A stretch of DNA of 64,000 nucleotides from Leguminivora glycinivorella (Eukaryota; Arthropoda; Insecta; Lepidoptera; Tortricidae), in contig NC_062991.1 in assembly GCF_023078275.1 (NCBI RefSeq), forward strand, positions 2,232,001 to 2,296,000. Reading direction: 5' to 3'. Under the pieces are notes generated by a model. It ran no database searches. It had not been told where the DNA came from and saw nothing but the letters and a program-made list of their open reading frames with translations. Below are positions 10,252-19,334 of the stretch, in pieces (position 1 is the first letter of the stretch; each line of letters starts with the position of its first letter). The position numbers were made by a program, and so were the translations under genes.

Positions 10252-10492
10252 TACATTAAAATGCGACCGCCTAAGACCGCGCTTACACTCCACCACACAT
10301 AGAAGGCGCCACAAAAATGCCTTGTTGCCACCGATTATTTGTAGATTCGCATTAAGTGTCAATTTCGAGCCGTGAATCTATCTCAAAAGTGACACTTAAC
10401 GCCATCTACAAGTATAATCGAAAGCTACAAGACATTTTTTCTGGCGCCATCTATGTGTGGTGGAGTGTAAGCGCGGTCTTAGGCGGTAGTAT
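10252..10492. mobile_element. R19 palindromic MITE, copy 1
   Basis: The ends are TGCGACCGCCTAAGACCGCG and CGCGGTCTTAGGCGGT, with inner pair CACTCCACCACACATAG/CTATGTGTGGTGGAGTG and GGCGCCA on both sides. Copy 2 is at 39136-39370, about 95% similar by eye. Both copies abut another dispersed element on the right (R1 here, R3 there). Confidence 0.85.
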
Positions 10493-10526
10493 TTTTTAGG
10501 GTTCCGTAGTCAACTAGGAACCCTTA

Positions 10527-10666
10527 TTTTTTTTTTTTTTTTTTTTTTTTATTTTATTTCAAAACAAATTACACAGTATTACAGTGAGACACTAAGGCAC
10601 TGTGCAATGCATAAAACATCATACTATATTGTTAATACTTAGTGTAATAACGTTAACATAATAAAC
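10527..10666 (-). other. LINE 3' UTR and poly(A) tail
   Basis: It is 117 nt from the ORF2 stop to the tail. On the minus strand the end reads GTTTTGAAATAAAATA then 24 A. The overlapping AATAAA-like hexamers may be the polyadenylation signal. Part of this UTR (AGGCACTGTG) is shared with the LINE fragment at 19335-19450. Confidence 0.8.
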
Positions 10667-13561
10667 TTAATAACTAACTGAAGACACTCGATCATCCATC
10701 GCTTCGCATAACCTCAGACATTCATCACATAAGACCTTCCATCTACTGGCAAAAACGTCACAGTCAGGTGCTGATTTGAGAAGCGCATTAAGGTACTTCA
10801 AAACGCGAACTAAGGGCGAGTTCCTGTACGCTACAGTGCGCGCTTTGGGAACTGCTAGCAAGTCACGAGTACGCGGCCTAAAATTGAATAGCGTTTTAGA
10901 CTGAGGGGGTACCAGAAGACGTACCAGTTGCGAGACCAGCTGCGGACAGTCTGAATCTCCACGTATTATTCGGCATGCCCCGGTCACAAGAGCATAATTA
11001 CGCCTCACTTCCAGGGAGTTAAAACCTAGAGTGCCGAGCAGAAATTTTGTCGGGTAAAGGAAAGGATAAAGCCCATAAATTTTCTTATATAAAAATCTCA
11101 AAAAAGCCTTTTGGATTTTCTCCAGAAGCAAGATGTACGTGACCTCGTGGGGGTTCCACACTACAGACGCTGCCTCCAGTTTACTCCTAACCAGAGCAGT
11201 GTAAATAAGTTTTATCACGACGGGATTATCAAATTCCCTGGCGTTACGGATGACAAAACCCAATCTCCGATAGCAGTCGGTAGCTAAGGCTTTTATGTGA
11301 GCATGAAAATTGAGGTTTTGGTCAAAAGTGACACCCAGGTCCTTTACAGTATCAACACGTTTCAATAGATCCGTTCCAAGCCGGTAAGTGAAAGATAAGG
11401 GGCTACGTGCTCGACTAAAGGACATCACAGAGCACTTCTCAGGGTGAAATAGCAGCCTATTAGTGATACTCCATTCATAGATCCGATTAATATCGTCTTG
11501 GAGAGACTCGAAGTCAGATAGTTGCTGCAGGCCATAAAAAAGTTTTAGGTCATCAGCGTAAAGGAGACATTGGGCATTTCTAACGACTGAGGACAAGTCA
11601 TTGATCATGACGCCGAACAGTAGAGGGCCTAGAATTGAACCCTGGCTCACTCCGGAGCGAGTGAGATAGGGGTCAGAAACGAAGCATCCGTGCTGCACAT
11701 ATTGTTGCCTGTCGCGTAGATAACTGGCAAAAAACTTAAGTAGTTTAGGAGAAAAACCAATGATACATAACTTTCTCAGTAGTATGTCGTTATCTACGCG
11801 ATCAAAGGCTTTCCTAAAATCGAAATACAGCACGTCAACCTGTATACCCCCATCTAAATGCTCAGACACAGAGTCAACCAGGGTTAAAAGGTTTGTCTCA
11901 ACTGACCGCCTAGGCCTAAAGCCATGTTGTGAGTCACAGAGATATGGCTTTATTTGAGAGTGTACAAGATTGTTTACGATTGATTCGAATAATTTAGCAA
12001 TCGAGGACAGAATCGCAATTGGACGATAATTTTCAACCTTGGCCGTATCGCCCGATTTAGGGATCGGCCGAACCCGTGTTAATTTCCACTGGTTCGGATA
12101 CTCCCCAGTGCGCAGAGCAAGGTTAAAAATATGAGATAGCGGCTGTACTAGCCAATCTTTGCAACCCTTGAGTATATAAGCCGGAACGGCATCCGGACCT
12201 AAGGCGCTTTGAGGTTTAAGACGCGCTATGCCTGATTCAATATCTTTAGTGGATATAGAGTCTATGTGAATTAAGTTAGCAGAGGTCGTCCCATCTTGCT
12301 CAGTAGTCTTAGTGTGGTCAAGTAAAGGTACGTCAGGGAGGAAAACACTCGAGAAAAAGTTTGCAAAAGCCTGAGCAGCGTCTGCATTCTCATAAGATTT
12401 TCCATCAAAAGACACCCGGTTCTCAAACCCACCTTTGGATTTAAGGTTGTTTATGTGTTGCCAGAAAGCTTGAGGATTACCTGAGATATTAATCTGAATT
12501 CTGCTAACGTAATTATCATAAGCTCCAGATATTCTAGATTTTACATCAGCCCTAAGTTTAGAGAATCTGGCATAATCCTCCCTGTCACCAGTGCGTTTCC
12601 ACATGCGGTGAAGCGAAGCTTTGCGTTTAATGTCCTTAATAAGATCAGATGTAAACCAAATAGGATACTGTCTACTGGGTTTGCTAGACCTTGTTTTCCT
12701 AGGTATACAAGTATCGAAAATTCTGTATATCAAATTGTAAAACAAGTCCACAGCAGTATTGACATTTTGGGCTTCGAGAACGTCTACCCAAGACGCGTTT
12801 GCAATCAATTGAGCAAAAAGTTCGTAATTGCCTTTAGAAAAATTCCAATCGCGCGTCGTATCAAGGTTACTGGGGGCGATCTTTAGAGGAATGCCTACGG
12901 TTTTTCTGAGCGGGATAGAAATTTCAAGGGGTGGATGATAAGAGTCGGCATATGGGACTAGACCACCATCAGGGGCCTCACAAACTGCTACACTATGAAC
13001 GCGCTCTCGCACCAGCACCACATCTAACACTCCCCCATGCGAATTTAATACTTCATTCATTTCAACAAAACCACAGACTGTAGTAAAATAACAATAATAG
13101 CTCAGGACATTAGTCGAGGCATATTTAGGATTAAGATTTAGGTCACCGACAAGAATGACCGGACCAATAGAGTCAATGAAAGATTCTATTTTCTGAAAAA
13201 ACGACATGTACACCTTTTCGGAAGAGGTAGGTGGAATGTATACGGCACACAGATAAAAAAGTGTATCACTTATCACAAAAGAAGTCCACAGGTCCTCCCC
13301 GTCAGCAGTTTCAAACTCCCGTCTCCGTTTTAAGCTTATACCTGGCCTCGCAGCAACCAGTACTCCTCCTCCCTGTCGACCGGTGGCACGATCACGGCGT
13401 AGTATACTCCAAGCATCTCCCACTAGCTCGGGGTCCTCTACAGATGCCGACAACCAGGATTCCGTGGCGACGACTATATCACTTTCGTGAGCAAGAATAC
13501 AGTGCTTAAAAAACTTTAACTTGGTATTGAGACCTCTAACATTTTGATAGGTAATGGTCAC
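10667..13561 (-). CDS. LINE ORF2: AP-type endonuclease and reverse transcriptase
   Basis: The 964 residues are uninterrupted. Endonuclease, residues 1-215: Asn7 (QNVRG), Glu34 (ATESW), GDLN at 139-142, Asp180 (LDVVL) and His209. The usual Ser-Asp-His triad reads Ser207-Tyr208-His209. Reverse transcriptase about 490-750: motif A FDFRKAFD with Asp581, motif B SGVSQGSILGPLLF (636-649), catalytic YADD at 668-671, LGV at 742-744. A thumb/C-terminal part follows (ALVRSKLEAASVVWNP). The enzyme nicks target DNA and copies the element RNA there. The first codon is GTG at 13561, not ATG; the frame is open back to 13630, overlapping ORF1 by about 59 nt in the +1 frame, so expression likely needs reinitiation or frameshifting. 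Confidence 0.93.
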   Translation of the reverse strand: MTITYQNVRGLNTKLKFFKHCILAHESDIVVATESWLSASVEDPELVGDAWSILRRDRATGRQGGGVLVAARPGISLKRRREFETADGEDLWTSFVISDTLFYLCAVYIPPTSSEKVYMSFFQKIESFIDSIGPVILVGDLNLNPKYASTNVLSYYCYFTTVCGFVEMNEVLNSHGGVLDVVLVRERVHSVAVCEAPDGGLVPYADSYHPPLEISIPLRKTVGIPLKIAPSNLDTTRDWNFSKGNYELFAQLIANASWVDVLEAQNVNTAVDLFYNLIYRIFDTCIPRKTRSSKPSRQYPIWFTSDLIKDIKRKASLHRMWKRTGDREDYARFSKLRADVKSRISGAYDNYVSRIQINISGNPQAFWQHINNLKSKGGFENRVSFDGKSYENADAAQAFANFFSSVFLPDVPLLDHTKTTEQDGTTSANLIHIDSISTKDIESGIARLKPQSALGPDAVPAYILKGCKDWLVQPLSHIFNLALRTGEYPNQWKLTRVRPIPKSGDTAKVENYRPIAILSSIAKLFESIVNNLVHSQIKPYLCDSQHGFRPRRSVETNLLTLVDSVSEHLDGGIQVDVLYFDFRKAFDRVDNDILLRKLCIIGFSPKLLKFFASYLRDRQQYVQHGCFVSDPYLTRSGVSQGSILGPLLFGVMINDLSSVVRNAQCLLYADDLKLFYGLQQLSDFESLQDDINRIYEWSITNRLLFHPEKCSVMSFSRARSPLSFTYRLGTDLLKRVDTVKDLGVTFDQNLNFHAHIKALATDCYRRLGFVIRNAREFDNPVVIKLIYTALVRSKLEAASVVWNPHEVTYILLLEKIQKAFLRFLYKKIYGLYPFLYPTKFLLGTLGFNSLEVRRNYALVTGACRIIRGDSDCPQLVSQLVRLLVPPQSKTLFNFRPRTRDLLAVPKARTVAYRNSPLVRVLKYLNALLKSAPDCDVFASRWKVLCDECLRLCEAMDDRVSSVSY

Positions 13562-13571
13562 AGTGGGGCCG

Positions 13572-14723
13572 TCAGTTGGCGCTTGTGGTTCTTTTGGTTT
13601 CCTTAGCTTGCTTTCGAAAAAACCACATCTTTACCCTTGCATTATCAGGCCATACTTCCGCGGATATACACTTGTCATAGTAAGCGGCAGGAACTCCCAG
13701 TTTGTAGGACTTGTAGTCGCCTTTGGATTGCAGCTCCTCCACGGTACACGTGCTCTGCTGACAAAGCTGTTGCAAGTACTCCCGGACTTCATCTACACCG
13801 GACAACATATTCCACAGGTGGATGTATTTCCGGCTCTCGACTGCTTTCAGCGTAGTAACATTTGGGCCGCCGGTGCAGCGCAAGGATGTTGGTCGCCTCT
13901 GCTTCTTTTTTCCTGAAACCTGTTTCCATCCTTTTGGATCCAGATTATCATCCGACACTCGCAGCAAGTTGTTAGATACTGCATCACTCTGCTGGGAGCC
14001 TACGGGGCTTACTTGGTTGGCAGGTGGGTCCGCAGGCGGTATATTCGTTGGAGTTATCACTGTTGAATTGCTAATAGGATCCTTTTTATTCTTTTTGCTC
14101 CTCTTAGAGCGTTTTCGTTTCGGACCCCGAGCTTTGACCACCTGATTATTCACTTCAACCTCGTCACAACTATCGGATGAATCAGGTAAATCTGTTGGAG
14201 AGGCTATAGCACCGCGAGCCTCGAGGGTACGTTCCAATAAATCGAGTTTTCCGCTCATTGACTCAACATGATTGGTGCATGTGGTAAAAGCGGATTGAAA
14301 GCGCTTGATAATGGAAACAGCGTCTGCTAGCTGTTCCGTTAAATTAGTTATTTGCTCCCGAAGCATGGTTATATCCATGGTCGTAGGCATACACATCGAT
14401 CCATCGGGTTCAGGAGATTGCAGGGGGGGTCGTTGAGGGGCAGAGTATGTATGGGGATCATCAGAAGGTGCCTTCCTGAGCGCAATATTTTTAATATTTA
14501 CTGGGGTACCAACCGGGATGTCACAGTTTCGACCCCCCTTTCGGGCTGCACAGGCACATTCGGGACAGACCCAGATTGCTTTTTCGGCTTCTGAGAGAGA
14601 TTTGATATTGCAACTATAATGGTACAATTTTCCGCACGTCTCTAATCTGCATTGCAGATACTCAGCGCCCACAGATAATTCCAATTGACATGCATTGCAT
14701 ATCATGCTGTCGTCCAGTGACAT
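13572..14723 (-). CDS. LINE ORF1 protein: PHD finger, coiled coil, basic patch
   Basis: The protein has 383 residues and starts at an ATG (14723). Residues 9-56 form a complete C4HC3 PHD-type zinc finger: Cys9, Cys12, Cys25, Cys30, His35, Cys38, Cys53, Cys56, with Trp51 two residues before Cys53 as in PHD folds. Residues about 115-170 look like a coiled coil (LREQITNLTEQL, KLDLLERTLEA), suited to oligomerisation. Residues 199-214 are strongly basic (PKRKRSKRSKKNKK), a likely nuclear signal or nucleic-acid contact. The C-terminal 285-370 region (KYIHLWNM, VEELQSKGDYKSYKLGVP, VWPDNARVKMWFF) resembles the conserved tail of insect LINE ORF1 proteins. By family knowledge ORF1 packages the element RNA. 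It ends TGA at 13574-13572, overlapping the ORF2 frame. CCHC knuckles, typical of Jockey ORF1, are absent. Confidence 0.9.
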   Translation of the reverse strand: MSLDDSMICNACQLELSVGAEYLQCRLETCGKLYHYSCNIKSLSEAEKAIWVCPECACAARKGGRNCDIPVGTPVNIKNIALRKAPSDDPHTYSAPQRPPLQSPEPDGSMCMPTTMDITMLREQITNLTEQLADAVSIIKRFQSAFTTCTNHVESMSGKLDLLERTLEARGAIASPTDLPDSSDSCDEVEVNNQVVKARGPKRKRSKRSKKNKKDPISNSTVITPTNIPPADPPANQVSPVGSQQSDAVSNNLLRVSDDNLDPKGWKQVSGKKKQRRPTSLRCTGGPNVTTLKAVESRKYIHLWNMLSGVDEVREYLQQLCQQSTCTVEELQSKGDYKSYKLGVPAAYYDKCISAEVWPDNARVKMWFFRKQAKETKRTTSAN

Positions 14724-14937
14724 GCTTGTCTCTCGTTGGTGCGATAGAAGTCAGAAATGCGGGAACAAGGGACGTAATACGGAGCTCACTGGGTTGAGCC
14801 GCGTAGCAAATGACGCTAGATGATGACGCACTCGAACTCTGACCACGTACAACGAAGTACCAGGCGCGCATAAGCGCATAGCAGGTCGCAGTACTTAGGC
14901 GCTGCGTAGCGGATGCTGCGTAGCACTGGTGTGGATA
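14724..14937 (-). promoter_or_regulatory. LINE 5' UTR / presumed internal promoter
   Basis: About 214 nt lie between the junction with R1 and the ORF1 ATG, more GC-rich than the flanks. Full-length LINEs of this group carry an internal RNA polymerase II promoter at the 5' end; I infer one here but see no decisive core element. Confidence 0.45.
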
Positions 14938-15484
14938 CTTATAGTTTCGCCATGTCTGTCTGTCCGTCCGTCCGTTCGTCCGTCCGCGGATAATCTCAGT
15001 AACCGTTAGCACTCGACATTTTTTAATGTATGGGATGGTATGATCTTGTTATATTTAATATATGGTTTAACACTATTCAACGATTCTCTTAATATTCCTA
15101 TAATTTACTGCAGTAGAAAATTTTGGTTTTTGTTCCTTAAGCTACGTTATTTTTACTTTTTTACATAATTATTGTAGGTACTTATATTTTAACGCATTTT
15201 TTAACACCCTTTGATGGTTCCTTAGAATGCTGAAAAAGGATGTCATTATTCGATGAATTACGAAACAACTTACGCTATTTATTTACTTTGTTTATTCGGT
15301 AAATATTCGGCAATGTAACCGAACTATTCGGCAGAATACGAACATTGATAATCTTGCCGAATATGCCGAATCCCGAATATGTACCGAATATTCGGTCCAT
15401 CTCTACTTTTGATACTATTAATTTTAACCTTCCATATATTTGTAATGGCAATTCTATCGAACAAATTTCTTGTAGGTGCACCTT

Positions 15485-15612
15485 GCATTAGGGTAATTCC
15501 GAAAGTCGTTTAATTACGAAAGTCGCATAAAAATCGCCATTATTTCCATCATATCAAGATTCCCCTTTCGGAATTACCAGAGCATTTCTGTCATTCGGAA
15601 GTACCCTAATGC
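15485..15612 (+). mobile_element. 128-bp MITE, GCATTAGGGTAATTCCGA ends, copy 1
   Basis: The ends GCATTAGGGTAATTCCGA and TCGGAAGTACCCTAATGC-like are inverted. ACCTT flanks both sides (15480-15484, 15613-15617); counting the shared GC, the duplication may be GCACCTT. An inverted, equally long copy occupies 63873-64000. Confidence 0.88.
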
Positions 15613-15624
15613 ACCTTACAGCGA

Positions 15625-15845
15625 ACTGTATGGAGAAATTATGAATGAATTCATAGATGAATTCACCATGCACTTTTGAAGCTCACTGCACCTAAACTTG
15701 TGCTAAACGGCACACAAATTTATTTTTGTGGCTGACTGTATAATTATATACATCATTATGTCTTATATATGTTTATGTATAGTCAGCTGCAAAAGTATAT
15801 GGCAAATTTATCAATGAATTCATTTACAATTTCTCCATGCAATTT
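15625..15845. mobile_element. Fold-back element with ATGGAGAAATT arms
   Basis: CTGTATGGAGAAATTATGAA with TGAATTCAT near 15628-15660 pairs with ATGAATTCATTTACAATTTC and TCCATGCA at 15812-15842. The arms are imperfect, about 80% by eye. Confidence 0.65.
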
Positions 15846-15872
15846 TGCAGCACGTTTCAGATTGAAAGACAT

Positions 15873-16194
15873 GAGCATTTCTTTTTTTTTGCCACTTTTA
15901 TGAAGTGTGATATTTTTGAAAAAAAATGCTATTTCTACTCAGAGTTACTAGCCTTTTCAATCCTAGTAGTTAAAAAAATTGTCCCATACGATTTTTTCTT
16001 ATTTTGTTACCATTTTCAGTACATGTTGTATGGGGTAACAAAAGAGTAAAGTAACAAAAATGTATGGAAATTCTGGGACACTTTTTGTCTCCCAGTGAGA
16101 TTGAAAGTACTCGTGATTCTGAGTACAAATGACCTAAAATTCCCTAAAACAATAAAAAAAAATATTGGCAAAAAAAAAATGCTCACATACGAAA
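15873..16194 (+). mobile_element. MITE, GAGCATTTCTTTTTTT family, copy 2
   Basis: It is collinear with 53042-53361 and inverted relative to 6018-6324. The right end has lost the AAGAA of the terminal repeat (AAAAATGCTC). Confidence 0.85.
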
Positions 16195-16199
16195 AGGTA

Positions 16200-16555
16200 G
16201 TCCCTGAACTACTAAACTAACCTACCTACAAAATATATATAATCTGCCATTCAAAGTTCCACATTCAATCAGATTTCGGCCCCTCCAACCTTACCTATAG
16301 TTCGAACTCGATTCCATTCGAATCCAATCGATTCTGCTAAAGTTTCGAATGATGGAGCGATTTCGAAACTTATACGTACACGTTACAATTGTTTGGGTTT
16401 AATAGAAAATGTTTCGAATCGTACTTTATTAGTGGCAATGCGTTTCTCAGAACTTTAGGGTCTTTCTCTAGTTCGTTTTAATTCATCGAGAAAATATTAT
16501 ATTATTTATTTACATAATTAGGCACGCCACACACAGTCTTAAAATTCATAATCTT
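16200..16555. other. Unassigned
   Basis: No repeat partner was found. TTCGAA-type short palindromes recur around 16300-16410 (GTTTCGAATG, ATTTCGAAAC), but I cannot assign them. Confidence 0.35.
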
Positions 16556-17104
16556 AAAAAACCGGCCAAGAGCGTGTCGGGCCACGCTCAGTGTAGGGTT
16601 CCGTTCCGTAGTTTTCCGTATTTTTCTCAAAAACTACTAAAGCTATCAAGTTGAAAATATAATAGAAAATAAATAGAAAGTCATTGTAAAGTTCTACTTT
16701 TGTGATTTTTTTCATATTTTTTAAACATATGGTTCAAAAGTTAGACCCGGGACACACTTTTTTTCCTTTATTTAGGAGCGATTATTTCCGAAAATATTAA
16801 TATTATCAAAAAACAATTTTAGTAAAGTCTTATTCATTTTTAAATAACTATACAACAATATATCACACGTTGGGGTTGGAATGAAAAAAAAATCAGTCCC
16901 CACTTTACATGTAGGAAGGGGTACCCTAACAAAACATTTTTTTTTACTTTTTATTTTACTACTTTGTCGGCGTGATTGATATACATATTGTTACCAAATT
17001 TCAGCTTTCTAGTGCTAATGGTCGCTGAGATTATCCGCGGACGGACGGACGCTCGAACAGACATGGCGAAACTATAAGGGTTGACTACGGAACCCTATAA
17101 AAAA
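16556..17104 (+). repeat. R1 dispersed repeat, copy 1
   Basis: It begins AAAAACCGGCCAAGAGCGTG, continues TCGGGCCACGCTCAGTG and AGGGTTCCGT, and ends GGCGAAACTATAAGGGTTGA and CTACGGAACCCT. GGGTTCCGTAG near the left end and CTACGGAACCCT at the right are inverted. The internal GGAC tract is short here (three units) but long in copy 2. Other copies: 22331-22916, 31548-32035 (inverted), 63003-63512 (inverted). Confidence 0.88.
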
Positions 17105-17122
17105 CTTGTAGGCAATTTGTCA

Positions 17123-17370
17123 GATCAATCGGATAGCGCGTAGTGACCTTGCATGCTACGCCGCGGTCCGGGGTTCGAATCCCGGTAAGGGCATTTATTT
17201 GTGTGATGAGCACAGATATTTGGTCCTGAGTCATGGATGTTTTCTATGTATACATAAGTATTTGTATATTATATATATCGTTGTCTGAGTACCTGCAATT
17301 GAGCTTACCGTGGGACTCAGTCGATTTGTGTAGAATGTCCTATTATATTTATTATTTATTTATTTTTAAA
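17123..17370 (+). mobile_element. SINE-B, full-length copy
   Basis: The head GATAGCGCGTAGTGACCTTG has B box GGTTCGAATCCCGG, the best preserved in the window. The body has GGGCATTTATTTGTGTGATG and CATGGATGTTTTCTATGTAT, the end CCGTGGGACTCAGTCGATTT, and a TTATTATTTATTTATTT tail. It is tRNA-derived, transcribed by RNA polymerase III, and mobilised by a LINE. Confidence 0.88.
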
Positions 17371-17511
17371 TATAAATATTGGAGTCTATACCTACATAAA
17401 TACTTACTTAATGAATAAATAAGGCAACACAGAGAATGTGATTCTAAAAACCTCTAGGTATCTTAACAGAAAATCACAACCACATAAAAGTGGACTAAGT
17501 ATACCCTATAT

Positions 17512-17600
17512 TTAGTGTTGTGTCCTGCCAGTGAGTAAGGGGCCAGAGCTCAACACGGATGTGGTATGTTAAGATATATGACTACAGTGACTACTTACCA
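17512..17600 (+). mobile_element. LINE 3' UTR fragment
   Basis: GTGTCCTGCCAGTGAGTAAG and GCCAGAGCTCAACACGGATG match the fragment at 61250-61417 (TCTGCCGGTGAGTAAGGTTT). These are typical of a lepidopteran LINE 3' untranslated region. Confidence 0.55.
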
Positions 17601-17652
17601 TTACTCAGGCGTTTCAAAGGTTTCAAAATTAACGCTAAAACATATTTCATAA

Positions 17653-18098
17653 GGTACATCGGGGCAAATCTCGACTGGGGGACAATAGAGTTTTGAATTA
17701 TTCACTGTTATTTTCATTATTGACCGGGATATAAACCGTTATTACCTTTTTGATTTTTGTCGAGCTCCCGATATTTCGACGCAGTTGCATGCATCATGAT
17801 CACGGAAAACTGAAGAAGGCGGGTGGATGTCAAAGTTGCAATATCGGGAGCTCGATAAAAATCAAAGAGGTAATCACGGTCTATATCCCGGTCAACATAA
17901 GTCTAATGGAGGACAATTGTAACTAATCCATTTTTTCCATTACTACACTATGTTTTTGAGTTCTACATGTATCCACTGCACACGCCTACCATATATAACC
18001 GGTTGACACTCTATTTAATAATGCAAACATTGTAAAACATGGAAAAAATTGACCAGTTACATTTGCCCCCTGTCGAGATTTGGCCCGCTGTATCTTAC
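17653..18098. mobile_element. MITE with GGTACATCGGGGCAAATC ends, split
   Basis: The left end GGGGCAAATCTCGACTGGGG pairs with CCCCTGTCGAGATTTGGCCC at about 18063-18087. It is interrupted at 17687-17910 by a Penelope-like fragment flanked by GGACAAT on both sides. Confidence 0.75.
17687..17910. mobile_element. Penelope-like 3' end fragment, head-to-head
   Basis: 17690-17835 is a minus-strand 3' end (contains the hairpin motif GATCAT...GAAATATCGGG on the minus strand, 17801-17767). 17840-17910 is a plus-strand 3' end (CAATATCGGGAGCTCGATAA, CGGTCTATATCCCGGTCAAC). GGACAAT flanks the insertion (17680-17686, 17911-17917). It belongs to the same family as 55430-55690 and 61439-61858. Confidence 0.75.
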
Positions 18099-18304
18099 CC
18101 TATTTTCTCTCATTCCACAGCGCATGCGTTTCCATTTGAAATGGTAATCATCCCCATATTTACAATTTAGATTTGTTGAGCCTCTAGTTTAAGGTCCCGA
18201 CGCAGTTTCTCAAGTTTGAGCTAGTTTTGATTTTAGAAATCAGGGATTATGAGATTTGTTGGTAGGTTCATGGAAATAATCATGGGTAAGAAGAAATATA
18301 ATTT

Positions 18305-19082
18305 ACTAGCTTTTGCCCGTGGCTTCGCTCGCGTTAAATTCGAAAATTGCGGATGTTCCATATAGGGTTGCAAAAAAACGGTTTTTTTTCTGGCTTGAAA
18401 AAAACATAAAAAAAAAACCGTGAAAAAAAAACAGTTTTTTTTCTGGAGTATGTTTTTTTTTCTAAAGTACGAAATCTCAAAATTTGAAAGTAGTTAATAC
18501 TTTTATACGGTTTTTTAGACTTAATGTTAACTAGTAAACGAATTTAATCAAATAACTTTAATTTCTGGTCTTATAAAAGTAACATTTACGAAATCTGTAG
18601 TTGGTAGTTATCACTATTTACTGTTGGCAACACCACCGCCTCTCCGCGTTGCACGCCGCATCGGGGATTCCCCAATAAACGTTTGTATACTGAATGTTAA
18701 TTGAATTAAAATTTACGTTATTGTTATTGAAACACGTTACAACTCACGGAGAACCGTTATTATCGTATTATTTGTTCATCTGAAAAAAAACCATATTTAG
18801 AAAAAAAACCAAGGTGCTCGGTTTTTTTTCATGTTTTTTTTTACAATTCTGAAAAAAAAAATTTGGTTTTTTTTTCTATTTACAACCCTAGTTCCATACA
18901 AATTCCACCGCCCATTTTAGGGAAATGGGGGGTTAGAAAGAGACAACTGTAGCCTATGTCACTCTCCATCCCTTCAACTATCTCCACTTAAAAAATCACG
19001 TCAATACGTCGTCCGTTTTGCTGTGAAAGACGGACAAACAAACAGACATACACGCGCTTTCCCATTTATAATATTAGTATGG
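18305..19082 (+). repeat. R5 repeat, split by a hAT MITE
   Basis: The left part 18305-18362 starts ACTAGCTTTTGCCCGTGG. The right part 18891-19082 ends CCATTTATAATATTAGTATG. The break coincides with the 8-bp duplication GTTCCATA of the inserted element. Confidence 0.88.
18363..18890 (+). mobile_element. hAT-type MITE, TAGGGTTGCAAA ends, copy 1
   Basis: It is 528 bp with termini TAGGGTTGCAAA and TTTACAACCCTA; GTTCCATA is duplicated exactly at 18355-18362 and 18891-18898. TIR form and 8-bp duplication indicate hAT. The ends are rich in A8-T9 runs; the centre carries TCGGGGATTCCCC and CACCACCGCCTCTCC. There is no transposase frame. The inverted copy is at 62168-62702. Confidence 0.92.
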
Positions 19083-19334
19083 ATTTAGAAATAGAAGAAA
19101 TAATCTTTCCAGAAAATAAAAATCTTTGATTACCAGTAGCTTACCTAGTAACTACAACAGCAGCTGCTGAAGTCTAGTTATTAGTGATCCTGTAAACAGG
19201 AATTAATTTGAAGGTACTGTACATTGTAGCAGAAATCATGACACTTGGCATGTATATAAGGTTTGCCGTAAAGAAGAAAATTTGAAGAAATCGTACCCAA
19301 GTCCCTACATTCTATAATATATTATCCACAGAAA
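19083..19334. other. Unassigned
   Basis: No repeat or gene signal is recognised here. Confidence 0.3.

Larger units (their letters stand above)
10527..14937 (-). mobile_element. Full-length LINE (Jockey/CR1 group), minus strand
   Basis: This non-LTR retrotransposon is about 4.4 kb: 5' leader (14724-14937), ORF1 with PHD finger, ORF2 with AP endonuclease and reverse transcriptase, short 3' UTR, and poly(A) (24 T on the plus strand). It sits in an R1 repeat; CTTA (possibly CTTAT) is present on both sides (10523-10526 and 14938-14941) and is the likely target duplication. Both ORFs are uninterrupted, so it is a recent and perhaps active copy. No RNase H domain is seen after the RT, as usual for this group. 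Confidence 0.92.
10497..15020 (-). repeat. Short R1 repeat split by the LINE
   Basis: The left piece 10497-10526 ends GTCAACTAGGAACCCTTA. The right piece 14938-15020 resumes CTTATAGTTTCGCCATG and continues through (CCGT)n to AACCGTTAGCACT. Intact R1 copies (31548, 63003) read straight through this junction, so it marks the LINE insertion site. This R1 is internally deleted compared with the ~550 bp copies. Confidence 0.85.
10211..15072. mobile_element. Outer inverted-repeat unit (ACAAGATCATACCATCCC arms)
   Basis: 10211-10261 (GTTAAACCATAAATTAAATA, ACAAGATCATACCATCCCAT) pairs with 15021-15072. The arm sequence occurs again at 39107-39136, in both cases directly before the R19 palindrome. It is presumably one composite unit that later received the LINE. 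Confidence 0.65.
9943..15405. mobile_element. hAT-type element, copy A (host of nested insertions)
   Basis: The left terminus is TAGAGATGGGCCGAATA and the right terminus TATTCGGTCCATCTCTA. The exact 8-bp duplication CTTTTGAT flanks it at 9935-9942 and 15406-15413. TIRs starting TAGAG with 8-bp duplications are the hAT signature. Copy B at 56109-58235 has the same interior (ATTCGGCCGAATATTCGGTT, GAATTACGAAACAACTTACG), so the original element was about 0.5 kb and non-autonomous. Everything from about 10058 to 15090 is later insertion. Confidence 0.9.

Noticed and set aside
13822..14145. Plus-strand frames of 72-120 residues over the LINE
   Set aside because: They are antisense shadows of ORF1 and ORF2; the minus-strand frames carry the zinc finger and catalytic motifs.
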